A stretch of 7,776 nucleotides of DNA from Saprospiraceae bacterium (GCA_023299965.1 JALZVN010000220.1:1-7776), one strand, 5' to 3'. Shown: positions 1 to 7,344, counted from the first letter of the stretch. Made by a program: numbers and translations. The notes: generated from the letters alone by a model not told the origin.

Positions 1-842
1 TCTACATTAGTTACTCTGGCGACTACTTCTACATTATCTAATGTTTCTAGTCCTATCTGAGCAGCATCGGTTAAAAAGAATGCTGTATCTATCTGTGAAA
101 TAGGAGTATCAAAGTTAGACATTAAGGAGTGGAATTGACACACTGGACGTAGGCTGACGTCTACCAATGGGAATGGATTTTCAGTAGTTACGATGACATC
201 ATCGATACTCCAATGATACTCTCGTCTACCTTGCCAGTACCATTGTATGTAAACAGTTTCTTCATTTGCCGCTATTTCACTAATGTCAAACATAATTTCC
301 TCTGGATTGAAGGACCATCTTTCACAGCCGATTTGGGTATTCTGACCAGAAATTAGATTCGGAAAAGGAAAGTATGTAGTCCAATTGATAGCATCAGTAC
401 TCACTCTAACAAGGGCATTTTCTGACGCATCGACATTAAAGACACCAATATGAGATCTAAAAGTGAGGTAAACTTCATTTCTATCTGAGCAATCAATAGC
501 GCTAGTAGTCAATCTTGAATCAAATTCAGTAGAGCCAAGATCTCCTAGGAATGGCTCCGTAACACAGCAGGCAAAACCGTTGTCTGGTGTTATAGAATTG
601 AAGTGAGATTGACGATTATCTCCGTTGGTAAAATCGAAAGGGCAATTAGGTTCCTCTATGGTGCCATATGCTGTAGTGTCCGCACAATATGTCCAGAGAA
701 GTCCAATATTTGAAAGATCTTGATTGGTCCAGTCTTCAGGAATACCGTTAGCAAAATCTTCTTCCATGATTATGGGATCTTGCCCAAAAGAGTGGGTACT
801 TAGAGCAAGAGAAAAAGTAAGTATAAAAAATAAGGATCTCAT
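1..842 (-). CDS. Secreted choice-of-anchor J-type surface protein, C-terminus beyond the window
   Basis: The gene starts at ATG 842-840 and stays open for 280 codons to the window edge, so its C-terminal part is missing. Residues 1-20 form a signal peptide (hydrophobic FFILTFSLALS, then a probable cut after SFG before Q21), so the product is exported. Residues 25-220 resemble the MAM/jelly-roll-like 'choice-of-anchor J' domain: an opening EEDFANGIPEDW and a closing WSIDDVIV (211-218), the usual W-x-IDD ending. Several cysteines (53, 67, 92, 93, 118, 173) could form disulfides outside the cell. From about 228 a CARDB-like beta-sandwich seems to begin, similar in pattern to the neighbouring 842-residue protein. 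I see no catalytic motif. A surface adhesin or T9SS cargo is likely, but any sorting domain would lie outside the window. It has its own 145-bp upstream gap containing the neighbour's terminator, so it is probably transcribed separately. Confidence 0.85.
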   Translation of the reverse strand, partial: MRSLFFILTFSLALSTHSFGQDPIIMEEDFANGIPEDWTNQDLSNIGLLWTYCADTTAYGTIEEPNCPFDFTNGDNRQSHFNSITPDNGFACCVTEPFLGDLGSTEFDSRLTTSAIDCSDRNEVYLTFRSHIGVFNVDASENALVRVSTDAINWTTYFPFPNLISGQNTQIGCERWSFNPEEIMFDISEIAANEETVYIQWYWQGRREYHWSIDDVIVTTENPFPLVDVSLRPVCQFHSLMSNFDTPISQIDTAFFLTDAAQIGLETLDNVEVVARVTNV

Positions 843-929
843 AGATATTTGGTTTAGCTTCTGTATTACCAATATATATATTAATGTTGAGTAATGGCGA
901 AGAAGTGACCAATAAGTAAACTACTAAAC

Positions 930-964
930 AAAAAAAGGGATGTTGAGTATCACTCAACATCCCT
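930..964 (-). terminator. Intrinsic terminator of the 842-residue T9SS cargo gene
   Basis: A perfect 13-bp inverted repeat (936-948 with 952-964, arms AGGGATGTTGAGT and ACTCAACATCCCT) encloses a 3-base loop. Read on the minus strand, the hairpin is followed by seven T (complement of A930-936). It lies about 24 bp after the stop of the gene at 988-3516. The plus-strand side has no T-run, so the terminator works in one direction and insulates the gene at 1-842. Confidence 0.88.
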
Positions 965-987
965 CTCGTATTGTATAAAGCTTAAAA

Positions 988-3516
988 TTACTTGCTTACA
1001 ACAAATTTCTTAGTCTGTACACCATTCTCAGTATTAATGTGAATCATGTAAACACCATTTGCCAAGTTATTTGTATTGAAATCTTCTCTCAATTCAGTAA
1101 CTCCGTTAAATGATTTACTAGAAATAATTCTACCTGAAAGATCTAAAATAGATATTTCCATATCCGTAGCTTGCTCAATTGACAAGTTTACAGTGATATC
1201 AGCAGCAGTAGGATTAGGACTAACAGCGATTTCAATATCTTTATTGATCTCAACTGTAGCATCACTAGGTACTACGTCAAACCCTAAACGAATTACAGGA
1301 GTATTGACAGCAGCAAAACTACCAGTTGTCAAATCACCAGTATTTCCAGGTCCAATACGTAGGAAGTTTTCCTTAGAAATACCTAATACGTTACCGTATC
1401 TCAATTCTTCTAAAGTAGTTGCATTTTGTTGCGTGTTGAAAAGTGCCGCAGAGTAATCATAAGATACATCATTAGCAATAGCCATTGCTAAAGGTCTAAT
1501 TACATCTGTTGTATTTTCTACAGAAGCTAAGTAGTGTGTATTAGGCTCTATCAAAAGATTATCTGCTCCGCCAACACCGAAAGGATCTAAAGCAACAGTT
1601 ACTATACCATTTTCTAAACCTGTTACTTGGTATATCGCGATACCAAGTCTAGTAAGTTCAGTTGATCCAGCTTCTTTAGAAACGATATTATCAAAGTCGT
1701 TATCCTCCACTCTGTAAACAGAAACGAATAATACATCGTCGATTATATCTTGAGGATTAGCCAACATGAATGAAATCTCATTGAAAGCAAGAGGCTCACC
1801 TGTAACAGAAGTACCATTAGGAGCAAAGAACATATTTCCTACTTCCCACTTAAATGGTTCTGCATCAGGTCCATCAACGTCTTCAAAAAATGCAAGTGTT
1901 GGGCTGATTTGCCCTGTAGCTGTTCCATCTTCTTTTCTAAACTGAGTCTCATCTACTACGCTAAATGGAAATGATCTAACGTTGTTGCTCAAGTCATCAT
2001 CTCTATCAGCTGATACCGTATATGTCGCTGTATAATTGTCAGCTACTGCATCTGGAGTAAATGGCTGGAAGAATGAAGAGTTTTGTGCTAATGAATCAGA
2101 AGCTACTGCTCCATATGGCAAATCAACATTGTGTACTTCCTCTCCTGCAGCATTAACGATAGTCATGTTTGCATTCAAGTTAGTCAAGTCTTCACAAGCA
2201 AGGTTTGCGATATCAATCAAGAAATCATAAGAATCAACCATGTGAATTGACATTGGGTTGGTGTGAGATCTTGCAAAGAAGTTATTTTGAGCAACTGCAT
2301 CTGCAGCTGTTCCTTCTACAATTCTAATATCATCAATAATCCAGAAATAGAAATCACCATCAAATGCAAAGCGAATTCTTACATTAGTGTTTCCTTGTGC
2401 ACCCAATAAAGGTACAGATCTTTCAAATGCGTTGGTAGCAGCACCGTTTACAATGTACTCTCCACCATAGTTTTCAGTTACATCAGCAGTACCTATTGAT
2501 TGACTTGGGTTGATCCAAGTTTCTCCATTATCTAAACTATACTGCACGATTGCACCTAGGTTAGTAAATGTACCTCCATTAAGGTATCTAGCAGATTCTA
2601 CCCATGTAAGATTTACACAGTCCTCTTTTGACAAATCAATTGGAGGAGAAACTACGTAAGAAAAAATAGGGTCGTAAGGAGGTGCACCATTCACACCTGC
2701 ATTTGTAACAACACCAGTCAATTTAGTCTGGTACCATCCACCTTGCATTCCTATTACACCTACTTCTTGGCATTCTAAACCTTCAACAGTTTGACAGTTA
2801 GCTCCACCACCAAAATCAAATACACAACCATTGTTTGACCATATCCAATCAGTAGCAACAGTGTCTCCTGTGTTAAAGTCAATTGTAGATGTTTCAGAAA
2901 CTGGAGTCCAATCTCCAAAACCTTCGTCGAAAGTCTCTTCGTAGATTACTCTAGCAGTAGGCTCCATAGGCTCACCTGGATCAGTAGCGTCAGGTTCAGA
3001 CGCATAAGCACAAATAGAGAATGTTCCTTCAAAGTCTCTTGGACCAGGAGCAGACCATACTCTTACCAAGTAAGTAGAGTTTGCAGCGATACATGTAGAA
3101 GGAAATTCAATAGTTCTTACGCCTGGTGCATCAGAGAAACACGCAATCGCAATAGTACTTGCGTCGCAATCTTCATAGATTGCCATTCCTTGCTCTGTTA
3201 ATTCAGTTCCAGAACTAGGATCAAGTCTTACTTCAACAGTCACACCATCAGTCGGTGGATTGTCATCAGTAGCAAAGCTGAACCAAACATCATCTGTAAA
3301 CCAAGAACCTGAACATACACCTGGTCCAGGCACCAATGTTGCATCTACAGTTCCTCTAGTATCACCAGGTACAGGAACGCAAGACAAAGAGTCAGCGCCC
3401 AATACCATAATGGTTGGAGTACTGCAATCGTCATTTGCTGGCTGCGCAAACACCAAAGCGGTTGTGCATAGCATGACGAGCATTGAAAATAATTTTTGTA
3501 GAGGTAAAATTCTCAT
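988..3516 (-). CDS. Large secreted multidomain protein with type IX secretion sorting domain
   Basis: This 842-residue protein has a signal peptide (1-24, cut likely after VFA before Q25) and at least five regions. Residues 26-172 begin with the NDDC motif and form a beta-rich, cysteine-containing domain like those preceding Bacteroidota anchor domains. Residues 190-402 are a choice-of-anchor J-type domain, opening IYEETFDEGFGDW and ending FWIIDDIRIV (391-400). Residues about 412-520 look CARDB-like. Residues about 525-755 are beta-rich and unassigned. Residues 760-842 are the T9SS type A sorting domain: SPNPT at 766-770, a beta-sandwich core, LANGVYMIHI at 818-827 and the basic end KKFVVSK. 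It should cross the outer membrane by T9SS and be attached to the surface or released. There is no recognisable protease or glycosidase motif, so adhesion or matrix binding is only an inference. Start ATG 3516-3514 directly precedes the signal peptide; no Shine-Dalgarno sequence is visible, which is usual in this phylum. Confidence 0.92.
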   Translation of the reverse strand: MRILPLQKLFSMLVMLCTTALVFAQPANDDCSTPTIMVLGADSLSCVPVPGDTRGTVDATLVPGPGVCSGSWFTDDVWFSFATDDNPPTDGVTVEVRLDPSSGTELTEQGMAIYEDCDASTIAIACFSDAPGVRTIEFPSTCIAANSTYLVRVWSAPGPRDFEGTFSICAYASEPDATDPGEPMEPTARVIYEETFDEGFGDWTPVSETSTIDFNTGDTVATDWIWSNNGCVFDFGGGANCQTVEGLECQEVGVIGMQGGWYQTKLTGVVTNAGVNGAPPYDPIFSYVVSPPIDLSKEDCVNLTWVESARYLNGGTFTNLGAIVQYSLDNGETWINPSQSIGTADVTENYGGEYIVNGAATNAFERSVPLLGAQGNTNVRIRFAFDGDFYFWIIDDIRIVEGTAADAVAQNNFFARSHTNPMSIHMVDSYDFLIDIANLACEDLTNLNANMTIVNAAGEEVHNVDLPYGAVASDSLAQNSSFFQPFTPDAVADNYTATYTVSADRDDDLSNNVRSFPFSVVDETQFRKEDGTATGQISPTLAFFEDVDGPDAEPFKWEVGNMFFAPNGTSVTGEPLAFNEISFMLANPQDIIDDVLFVSVYRVEDNDFDNIVSKEAGSTELTRLGIAIYQVTGLENGIVTVALDPFGVGGADNLLIEPNTHYLASVENTTDVIRPLAMAIANDVSYDYSAALFNTQQNATTLEELRYGNVLGISKENFLRIGPGNTGDLTTGSFAAVNTPVIRLGFDVVPSDATVEINKDIEIAVSPNPTAADITVNLSIEQATDMEISILDLSGRIISSKSFNGVTELREDFNTNNLANGVYMIHINTENGVQTKKFVVSK

Positions 3517-3686
3517 ACTAATATTTTTAATTTTTTGTGAAATAATAAATCTATCCTAATGAAAAGACAGATTGGTTTAAATTTAAGGATACGGTAAAAA
3601 TAATCGTTTTTTACAATATAATATAGTGATATAGGTATTATTATTCGTCACTTTTTGGACTTATGTCAAAAGGTATACTAATGGAA

Positions 3687-4664
3687 TCAGGCTATTGTGA
3701 TAAGTTCGCGACATAACTGATTTTTTTGGATTGGTACTACGCCAACTTTTTCACAAACTTGCCCGCCAGCTAGATTAGCCAAATGGCAGATATCCTCCGC
3801 CTTTACACCATTTGCAATGCTCAATGAGACAAGTGCCAATACCGCATCTCCAGCTCCACATACATCAGCAATCTTCCTGCTTTGGGTTGGTACCAAGTGC
3901 TTTTCATGGTCAGCCGCATAGTATATTCCATGCTCAGATAAGGTGATTAGACTGATTTTATGAGACAGAATTTTGTGCAAGTCTTTGTGCACCTCTGTAA
4001 GATTTTTTAGATTGGGTTCGATAGACCTATTCAGTGCTTCTCTGACCTCTTTTAGATTGGGTTTGAAGCAAGTAACTCCTTTATAGCTCCAAAAATTGTC
4101 TCTCTTAGGATCCACTATAGTAGGGATATTCTTTTGATTGGCCATCTTGATTACCTCCTCAATCAGGTTCGAAGTGAGCACTCCTTTGTTGTAGTCCTGA
4201 AAAATAATTACAGAGATTTGGTCCTTTTCTAAGTATAGTCTGAGTTTAGATAGGAGCGCCTTTTCTATGTCATTAGAAAGTGGATGCGTATCCTCTTCAT
4301 CTACTCTAAGGATTTGTTGATTAGATGCTAATATTCTTGATTTTACAGTAGTTCTTCTTTCTTTACTAAAGACAAGGTGCTCAGCGCTAATGTTTTGATG
4401 TTCTAGCAATTTTTGGATTAATTTTCCATTTTCATCGTCTCCTACTACGGAAAATAATATGGGTTCAGCCTCCAGTGCTTTCAGGCTCAGCGTTACATTA
4501 GCTGCGCCACCGAGTCGAGCTTCTCTAGCTTTTAGATTCACAATCGGCACAGGCGCTTCCGGAGATATACGATCTATATTTCCAGTGAGATATTTGTCAA
4601 CCATGACATCCCCTAATACAAGGACTCTGTTGCCTTTGAAAGAATCGATTGTTTCCTTATTCAT
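3687..4664 (-). CDS. rfaE1: D-glycero-beta-D-manno-heptose-7-phosphate kinase (RfaE domain I / HldA type)
   Basis: This PfkB/ribokinase-fold kinase of 325 residues phosphorylates heptose 7-phosphate at C1 in the cytoplasm, a step towards the ADP-heptose used in lipopolysaccharide core. The family signatures appear in order: GDVMVDKY (18-25), the RISPEAPVP stretch typical of the heptose kinases (32-40), GGAANV (52-57), DYNKG (157-161), VDPKRDN (184-190), KPNLKE (201-206) and the anion-hole/base motif DVCGAGD (267-273, D273 the predicted base). The family more often has T where C269 stands; the catalytic residues are intact. The length matches the kinase half only: the C-terminal nucleotidyltransferase of bifunctional HldE is absent, so adenylylation must be encoded elsewhere. 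I chose ATG 4664-4662; a TTG codon immediately upstream (4667) could add one residue. The gene begins 12 bp after the waaA stop, which suggests co-transcription. Other PfkB sugar kinases are possible but less likely given the motif set and neighbour. Confidence 0.9.
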   Translation of the reverse strand: MNKETIDSFKGNRVLVLGDVMVDKYLTGNIDRISPEAPVPIVNLKAREARLGGAANVTLSLKALEAEPILFSVVGDDENGKLIQKLLEHQNISAEHLVFSKERRTTVKSRILASNQQILRVDEEDTHPLSNDIEKALLSKLRLYLEKDQISVIIFQDYNKGVLTSNLIEEVIKMANQKNIPTIVDPKRDNFWSYKGVTCFKPNLKEVREALNRSIEPNLKNLTEVHKDLHKILSHKISLITLSEHGIYYAADHEKHLVPTQSRKIADVCGAGDAVLALVSLSIANGVKAEDICHLANLAGGQVCEKVGVVPIQKNQLCRELITIA

Positions 4665-4676
4665 CAAATAAAATTC

Positions 4677-5903
4677 TCATTTTTTTTGCAAAATTTCCTT
4701 GAGGATGATCTGACTAGCTCCCTTACTTTTTTGCATATAGTTAAGCGTGGTTTGAGTCACCTCAGTATAGAAATCTTGCTCTTCAAGGCGCGAATATAAA
4801 GATTTCAAATCACTTGCTTGTCTTATGGGGAATGCACATTCTCGGTTTACCATATCGGTAGCTTCCACGAAGTTTTCATATCGAGGACCAAAGCAGATCG
4901 GAACCCCAAATGCTGCCGGCTCCAATGTATTATGCAGACCGCCTTTGTATCCACCTCCAATAAAAACAAGCTTAGCATACTGATAGGTGTAAAAAAGTGT
5001 CCCAATATTGTCTATAATTAGGATCTGTGAATCATGCTTTCCTTCTTGAAACTGACTGTACCGAATTGTTTTTGTGCCTATCTGTTTTTCAATAGATACA
5101 ATATTAGATTCGTCTACCTCATGGGGAGCGATGATGATCTTTTCGTTCTTAAAGTTGGGTAAGGCTTCTTTTAAGACAGCTATTTCTGCTCTATAGGCAC
5201 TACCAAGCACTATGGCTTTACTGCTGTTTCCTAAGAAGGATTCTATCACTGCAAGCTTTTTACCTCGGTCTTTTCTTTCAAGCACGCTGTCTACTCTAGT
5301 ATCTCCGACGATTGAGGTTTCTACTATGTCTATGTCTTGGAGTAGGGTATCACTCTCTTTATTTTGCAGATATATTTTATCAAAGCAACCGAGCATTTCA
5401 CGATGTAAACTTCCGATTATTGGTCTGAAAAATATTTGCTCAGAATGAAAAAGTGCTGAAACCAAGAAGCTGGGAATTGCATTTTTCTTTAGTTGAGAAA
5501 TGTAAAAATACCACAAATCGTATTTGACGAAAATAGCTGATTTGGGATTGGCTAGGGCTAAAAATTGAGTTGCATTTTTTTTACTATCCGTTGGAAGGTA
5601 AAATACCCAGTCTGCAGAGGGGTAGTTTTTGCGTATTTCGTAGCCAGAAGGGGAGAAGAAGGTCAACAGGATTTTTTCACCCTTATCGTGAAGTTGATCG
5701 ATGATACTGCGTACTTGCTCAAATTCTCCCAAGGAAGCACAATGAAACCATATTGGAGAATGTGTCGCAATATTCTCGTCTTTCAATCGATCAAAAATAC
5801 CTTTTCTACCGGCTATAAATAAACGCGCTTTATCATTAAAGAGTGAAGCGATTACAACAAGTAGGGTGTATATCGAAATAGCGATTCTATAAAGTAGGAT
5901 CAT
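4677..5903 (-). CDS. waaA: 3-deoxy-D-manno-octulosonic acid (Kdo) transferase
   Basis: WaaA (KdtA) transfers Kdo from CMP-Kdo to the lipid A precursor at the cytoplasmic face of the inner membrane. The 408 residues are near the family's usual length. An N-terminal membrane segment (about 5-22) anchors the protein. The first GT-B domain has HCASLGE (54-60), whose E60 is the expected catalytic base, then SPSGYE (84-89) and FYLPTD (101-106). The second has GDTRVD (200-205), VLGSAYRAE (232-240), APHEVDE (259-265) and the donor-site stretch FIGGGYKGGLHNTLEPAAFG (314-333). Two sites differ from the enterobacterial form: KYDLW (127-131) replaces ETELW, and APHE replaces APRHPE. I believe this is a Bacteroidota variant, from memory. 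Start ATG 5903 lies 4 bp after the stop of the preceding membrane-protein gene, so the two are tightly coupled. Whether it adds one or two Kdo residues cannot be told from sequence. Confidence 0.95.
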   Translation of the reverse strand: MILLYRIAISIYTLLVVIASLFNDKARLFIAGRKGIFDRLKDENIATHSPIWFHCASLGEFEQVRSIIDQLHDKGEKILLTFFSPSGYEIRKNYPSADWVFYLPTDSKKNATQFLALANPKSAIFVKYDLWYFYISQLKKNAIPSFLVSALFHSEQIFFRPIIGSLHREMLGCFDKIYLQNKESDTLLQDIDIVETSIVGDTRVDSVLERKDRGKKLAVIESFLGNSSKAIVLGSAYRAEIAVLKEALPNFKNEKIIIAPHEVDESNIVSIEKQIGTKTIRYSQFQEGKHDSQILIIDNIGTLFYTYQYAKLVFIGGGYKGGLHNTLEPAAFGVPICFGPRYENFVEATDMVNRECAFPIRQASDLKSLYSRLEEQDFYTEVTQTTLNYMQKSKGASQIILKEILQKK

Positions 5904-5907
5904 CTAA

Positions 5908-6672
5908 CTAGTAGTAGATCTGATCTCCAGTCTCATTCAGATTGAATTTGACCATAAATCCAAACTTTAGACCCAAGAGAATATCTACACGCTCCTCATC
6001 ATCCCTGCGCATCAGCGTATTGTCAAAACTTCTTCGGCTCATAGTGAAACCTTCATAGGCTTCTACACCCCCAAATACATTGAACAGACCACTTTTTCCA
6101 AAGTGTTGATATCCCAAAAATTGATGAAACGATAAGCCATTGGTCAGGCGATCAAATCCTTTGACAAGATCCCCTCGTACGAGATTTATATTGTCCAGTT
6201 CATCTTGTACTCTAATCTTGTGTTGCAACAAGCCAGCGCCTACGGTGAATCGAATACCAGAGAGAGAATTGCTGGTAAACTTGAAGATTTTACCAACGTG
6301 TGCACCTGCATAAAAACCTCTCTGTTTGAGACTTACGATTCCTGCTATTTGATCTGATCCGACGATATTACCATCTTCATTTGTTACTATTTCTAACACG
6401 TTTTCATTCACTGTATTGCCAAAAAGTAGTGTCCCTGTCAGACCAAAGAGAAATCTTGTTTTTTTGGTAATAAATTCAGATCCAACACCGATCTCTAAAC
6501 TATTGCCAAATCTATCTGAAAGATCTCCAGCTGGACGGTGAAAAGAATAAGTAAGATTGGCCGTCAAGACATTATACTTCGTATTAATATTCAATTTTTT
6601 CTGCGCCATTAGATGCGAACTAGAAAACGCAAACATTAGCAGTAAAAAGAGGATTTTTTTGGAATCAATCAT
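5908..6672 (-). CDS. Outer-membrane beta-barrel-like protein of unknown function
   Basis: I do not recognise a named family. The 254-residue product has a signal peptide (1-23: KK, hydrophobic ILFLLLMFAFSSS, cut likely after LMA before Q24) with no lipobox cysteine. The mature part shows alternating hydrophobic/polar strands typical of a small outer-membrane barrel, such as VLTANLTYSF (35-44), SLEIGVGSEF (58-67), RFLFGLTGTLLFG (73-85), GFYAGAHVG (119-127), IRFTVGAGLLQ (140-150), LFNVFGGVEAYEGF (196-209) and VDILLGLKFGFMVKFNL (229-245). It ends IYY, consistent with the aromatic C-terminal residue common in barrel proteins. It is the first gene of the waaA and heptose kinase unit and ends 4 bp before waaA, so a role in lipopolysaccharide or envelope biogenesis is a reasonable guess from context only. 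Start ATG 6672-6670 is supported by the signal peptide and by a promoter match just upstream. Confidence 0.85.
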   Translation of the reverse strand: MIDSKKILFLLLMFAFSSSHLMAQKKLNINTKYNVLTANLTYSFHRPAGDLSDRFGNSLEIGVGSEFITKKTRFLFGLTGTLLFGNTVNENVLEIVTNEDGNIVGSDQIAGIVSLKQRGFYAGAHVGKIFKFTSNSLSGIRFTVGAGLLQHKIRVQDELDNINLVRGDLVKGFDRLTNGLSFHQFLGYQHFGKSGLFNVFGGVEAYEGFTMSRRSFDNTLMRRDDEERVDILLGLKFGFMVKFNLNETGDQIYY

Positions 6673-6690
6673 AGTTTATTAATTACATAT

Positions 6691-6725
6691 CAAATTTAGA
6701 TATCTTATTCGGTTTTTTAGTAAAG
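6691..6725 (-). promoter_or_regulatory. Candidate Bacteroidota promoter for the membrane protein-waaA-kinase operon
   Basis: On the minus strand, TAAATTTG (6698-6691) is an exact match to the Bacteroidota sigma-factor -7 box TAnnTTTG. A weak -33-like TTTA (6724-6721) lies 22 bases upstream; the consensus is TTTG, so this part is imperfect. Transcription would start near 6685, leaving a leader of roughly a dozen bases before ATG 6672. It reads away from the palindromic blocks, which lie further upstream. Confidence 0.5.
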
Positions 6726-6792
6726 CTTGGCTTTTTAAGTTTCAGGTTATATCATTTAAATATCAAATGGCATTTATGATGTTTTCTGATTT

Positions 6793-6920
6793 GGGAGTGC
6801 CGGCTGACTGAAAAAGTCAGCCGTCGCGCTATTCAGGACTCCACCTTCGTTCCGGCACTGCGTGCATCCCGCTTAGGCGGGATTCCTTACTATCGCTCAC
6901 TCGGGAGCCTTGCTTTTTTT
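6793..6920. repeat. GC-rich palindromic intergenic element (block A)
   Basis: A compact block, more GC-rich than the AT-rich DNA on both sides, contains three inverted-repeat pairs. The first hairpin is CGGCTGACT (6801-6809) with AGTCAGCCG (6815-6823), loop GAAAA. The second is ATCCCGC (6866-6872) with GCGGGAT (6877-6883), loop TTAG. The third pair, AGTGCCGG (6796-6803) with CCGGCACT (6852-6859), shares bases with the first hairpin, so the two would be alternative folds. The block ends with seven T at 6914-6920. It has no coding potential I can support. It resembles a dispersed palindromic repeat (REP/MITE-like) or a small structured RNA; with a single copy in view this is inference. Its edges are approximate. 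Confidence 0.6.
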
Positions 6921-7068
6921 AAAGATAAAGGTATATTTTGTTGTTTTTAAGCGATTTGTGCTAAAATTGGATTATTGTCTATTTTTAGTCAATAAATAAT
7001 ATTTATAGTGCTTTCAGGGCAATATGCTAATGCAGACTTTTTTGGACTAGTGATGTGGAGTAGTACCA

Positions 7069-7218
7069 TAGTGGGCAGGATAAGCGGGCAGATATGGTAG
7101 CCCCTAAGGGCTGAGCGAGAAGCGAACTGCAAAACGTAACGACCCTAGAGGGCTTCTGGTCCGTGCTGGAGTATCACGGAAGGTATGGACCAGAAGCCCT
7201 CTAGGGTAGGCCCCACTA
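7069..7218. repeat. Nested inverted-repeat element with a perfect 21-bp stem (block B)
   Basis: The core is a perfect 21-bp inverted repeat: 7142-7162 (ends in GGGCTTCTGGTCC) pairs with 7187-7207 (starts GGACCAGAAGCCC) around a 24-base loop. Inside, TCCGTG (7160-7165) can pair with CACGGA (7175-7180), overlapping the outer stem by three bases. Outside, TAGTGGG (7069-7075) pairs with CCCACTA (7212-7218), and GATATGG (7091-7097) pairs with CCATATC (7231-7237), just past the listed end. A separate small hairpin, AGCCC with GGGCT, is at 7099-7112. No T-run follows the main stem on either strand and no gene ends nearby, so it is not a standard terminator. A REP-like or miniature mobile element, or a structured RNA, would fit. 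Confidence 0.65.
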
Positions 7219-7344
7219 AAAACCTATATGCCATATCCTAACACGATGCTGTCATATGGGTATATCTTTACCCAAATTGAACATTAAATGCCTCTGTGAA
7301 GATTTTTTAACGGATTAGAATATCAAATGCTTCTTAATTTGCTG

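Noticed and set aside
748..960. Minus-strand open frame of 70 codons overlapping the start of the left-edge secreted protein
   Set aside because: It overlaps the signal peptide region of the well-supported gene starting at 842 in another frame, reads through the terminator hairpin and has no family-like features.
1076..1456. Plus-strand open frame of 126 codons inside the T9SS cargo gene
   Set aside because: It lies opposite the sorting-domain end of a clear gene; its composition is that of an antisense shadow. The same applies to the plus-strand frames at 2036-2230 and 3260-3559, and to those opposite waaA and the kinase.
3546..3553. Possible -7 promoter box TAGATTTA on the minus strand for the T9SS cargo gene
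   Set aside because: It misses the final G of TAnnTTTG and has no -33 partner. In this AT-rich gap such near matches are expected by chance; the similar TATATTGG at 876-869 was rejected for the same reason.
3651..3673. Imperfect hairpin downstream of the heptose kinase gene as a terminator
   Set aside because: CTTTTGAC/GTC-AAAAG pairing needs a bulge, and no T-run follows on the minus strand. The operon's terminator remains unidentified.
4665..4667. TTG as the start codon of the heptose kinase
   Set aside because: An ATG follows immediately at 4664-4662 and the one-residue difference has no support, so the ATG was preferred.
6914..6920. T-run after block A as part of a plus-strand terminator
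   Set aside because: No stable hairpin directly precedes it; the nearest stem ends about 30 bases earlier, and no plus-strand gene lies upstream.
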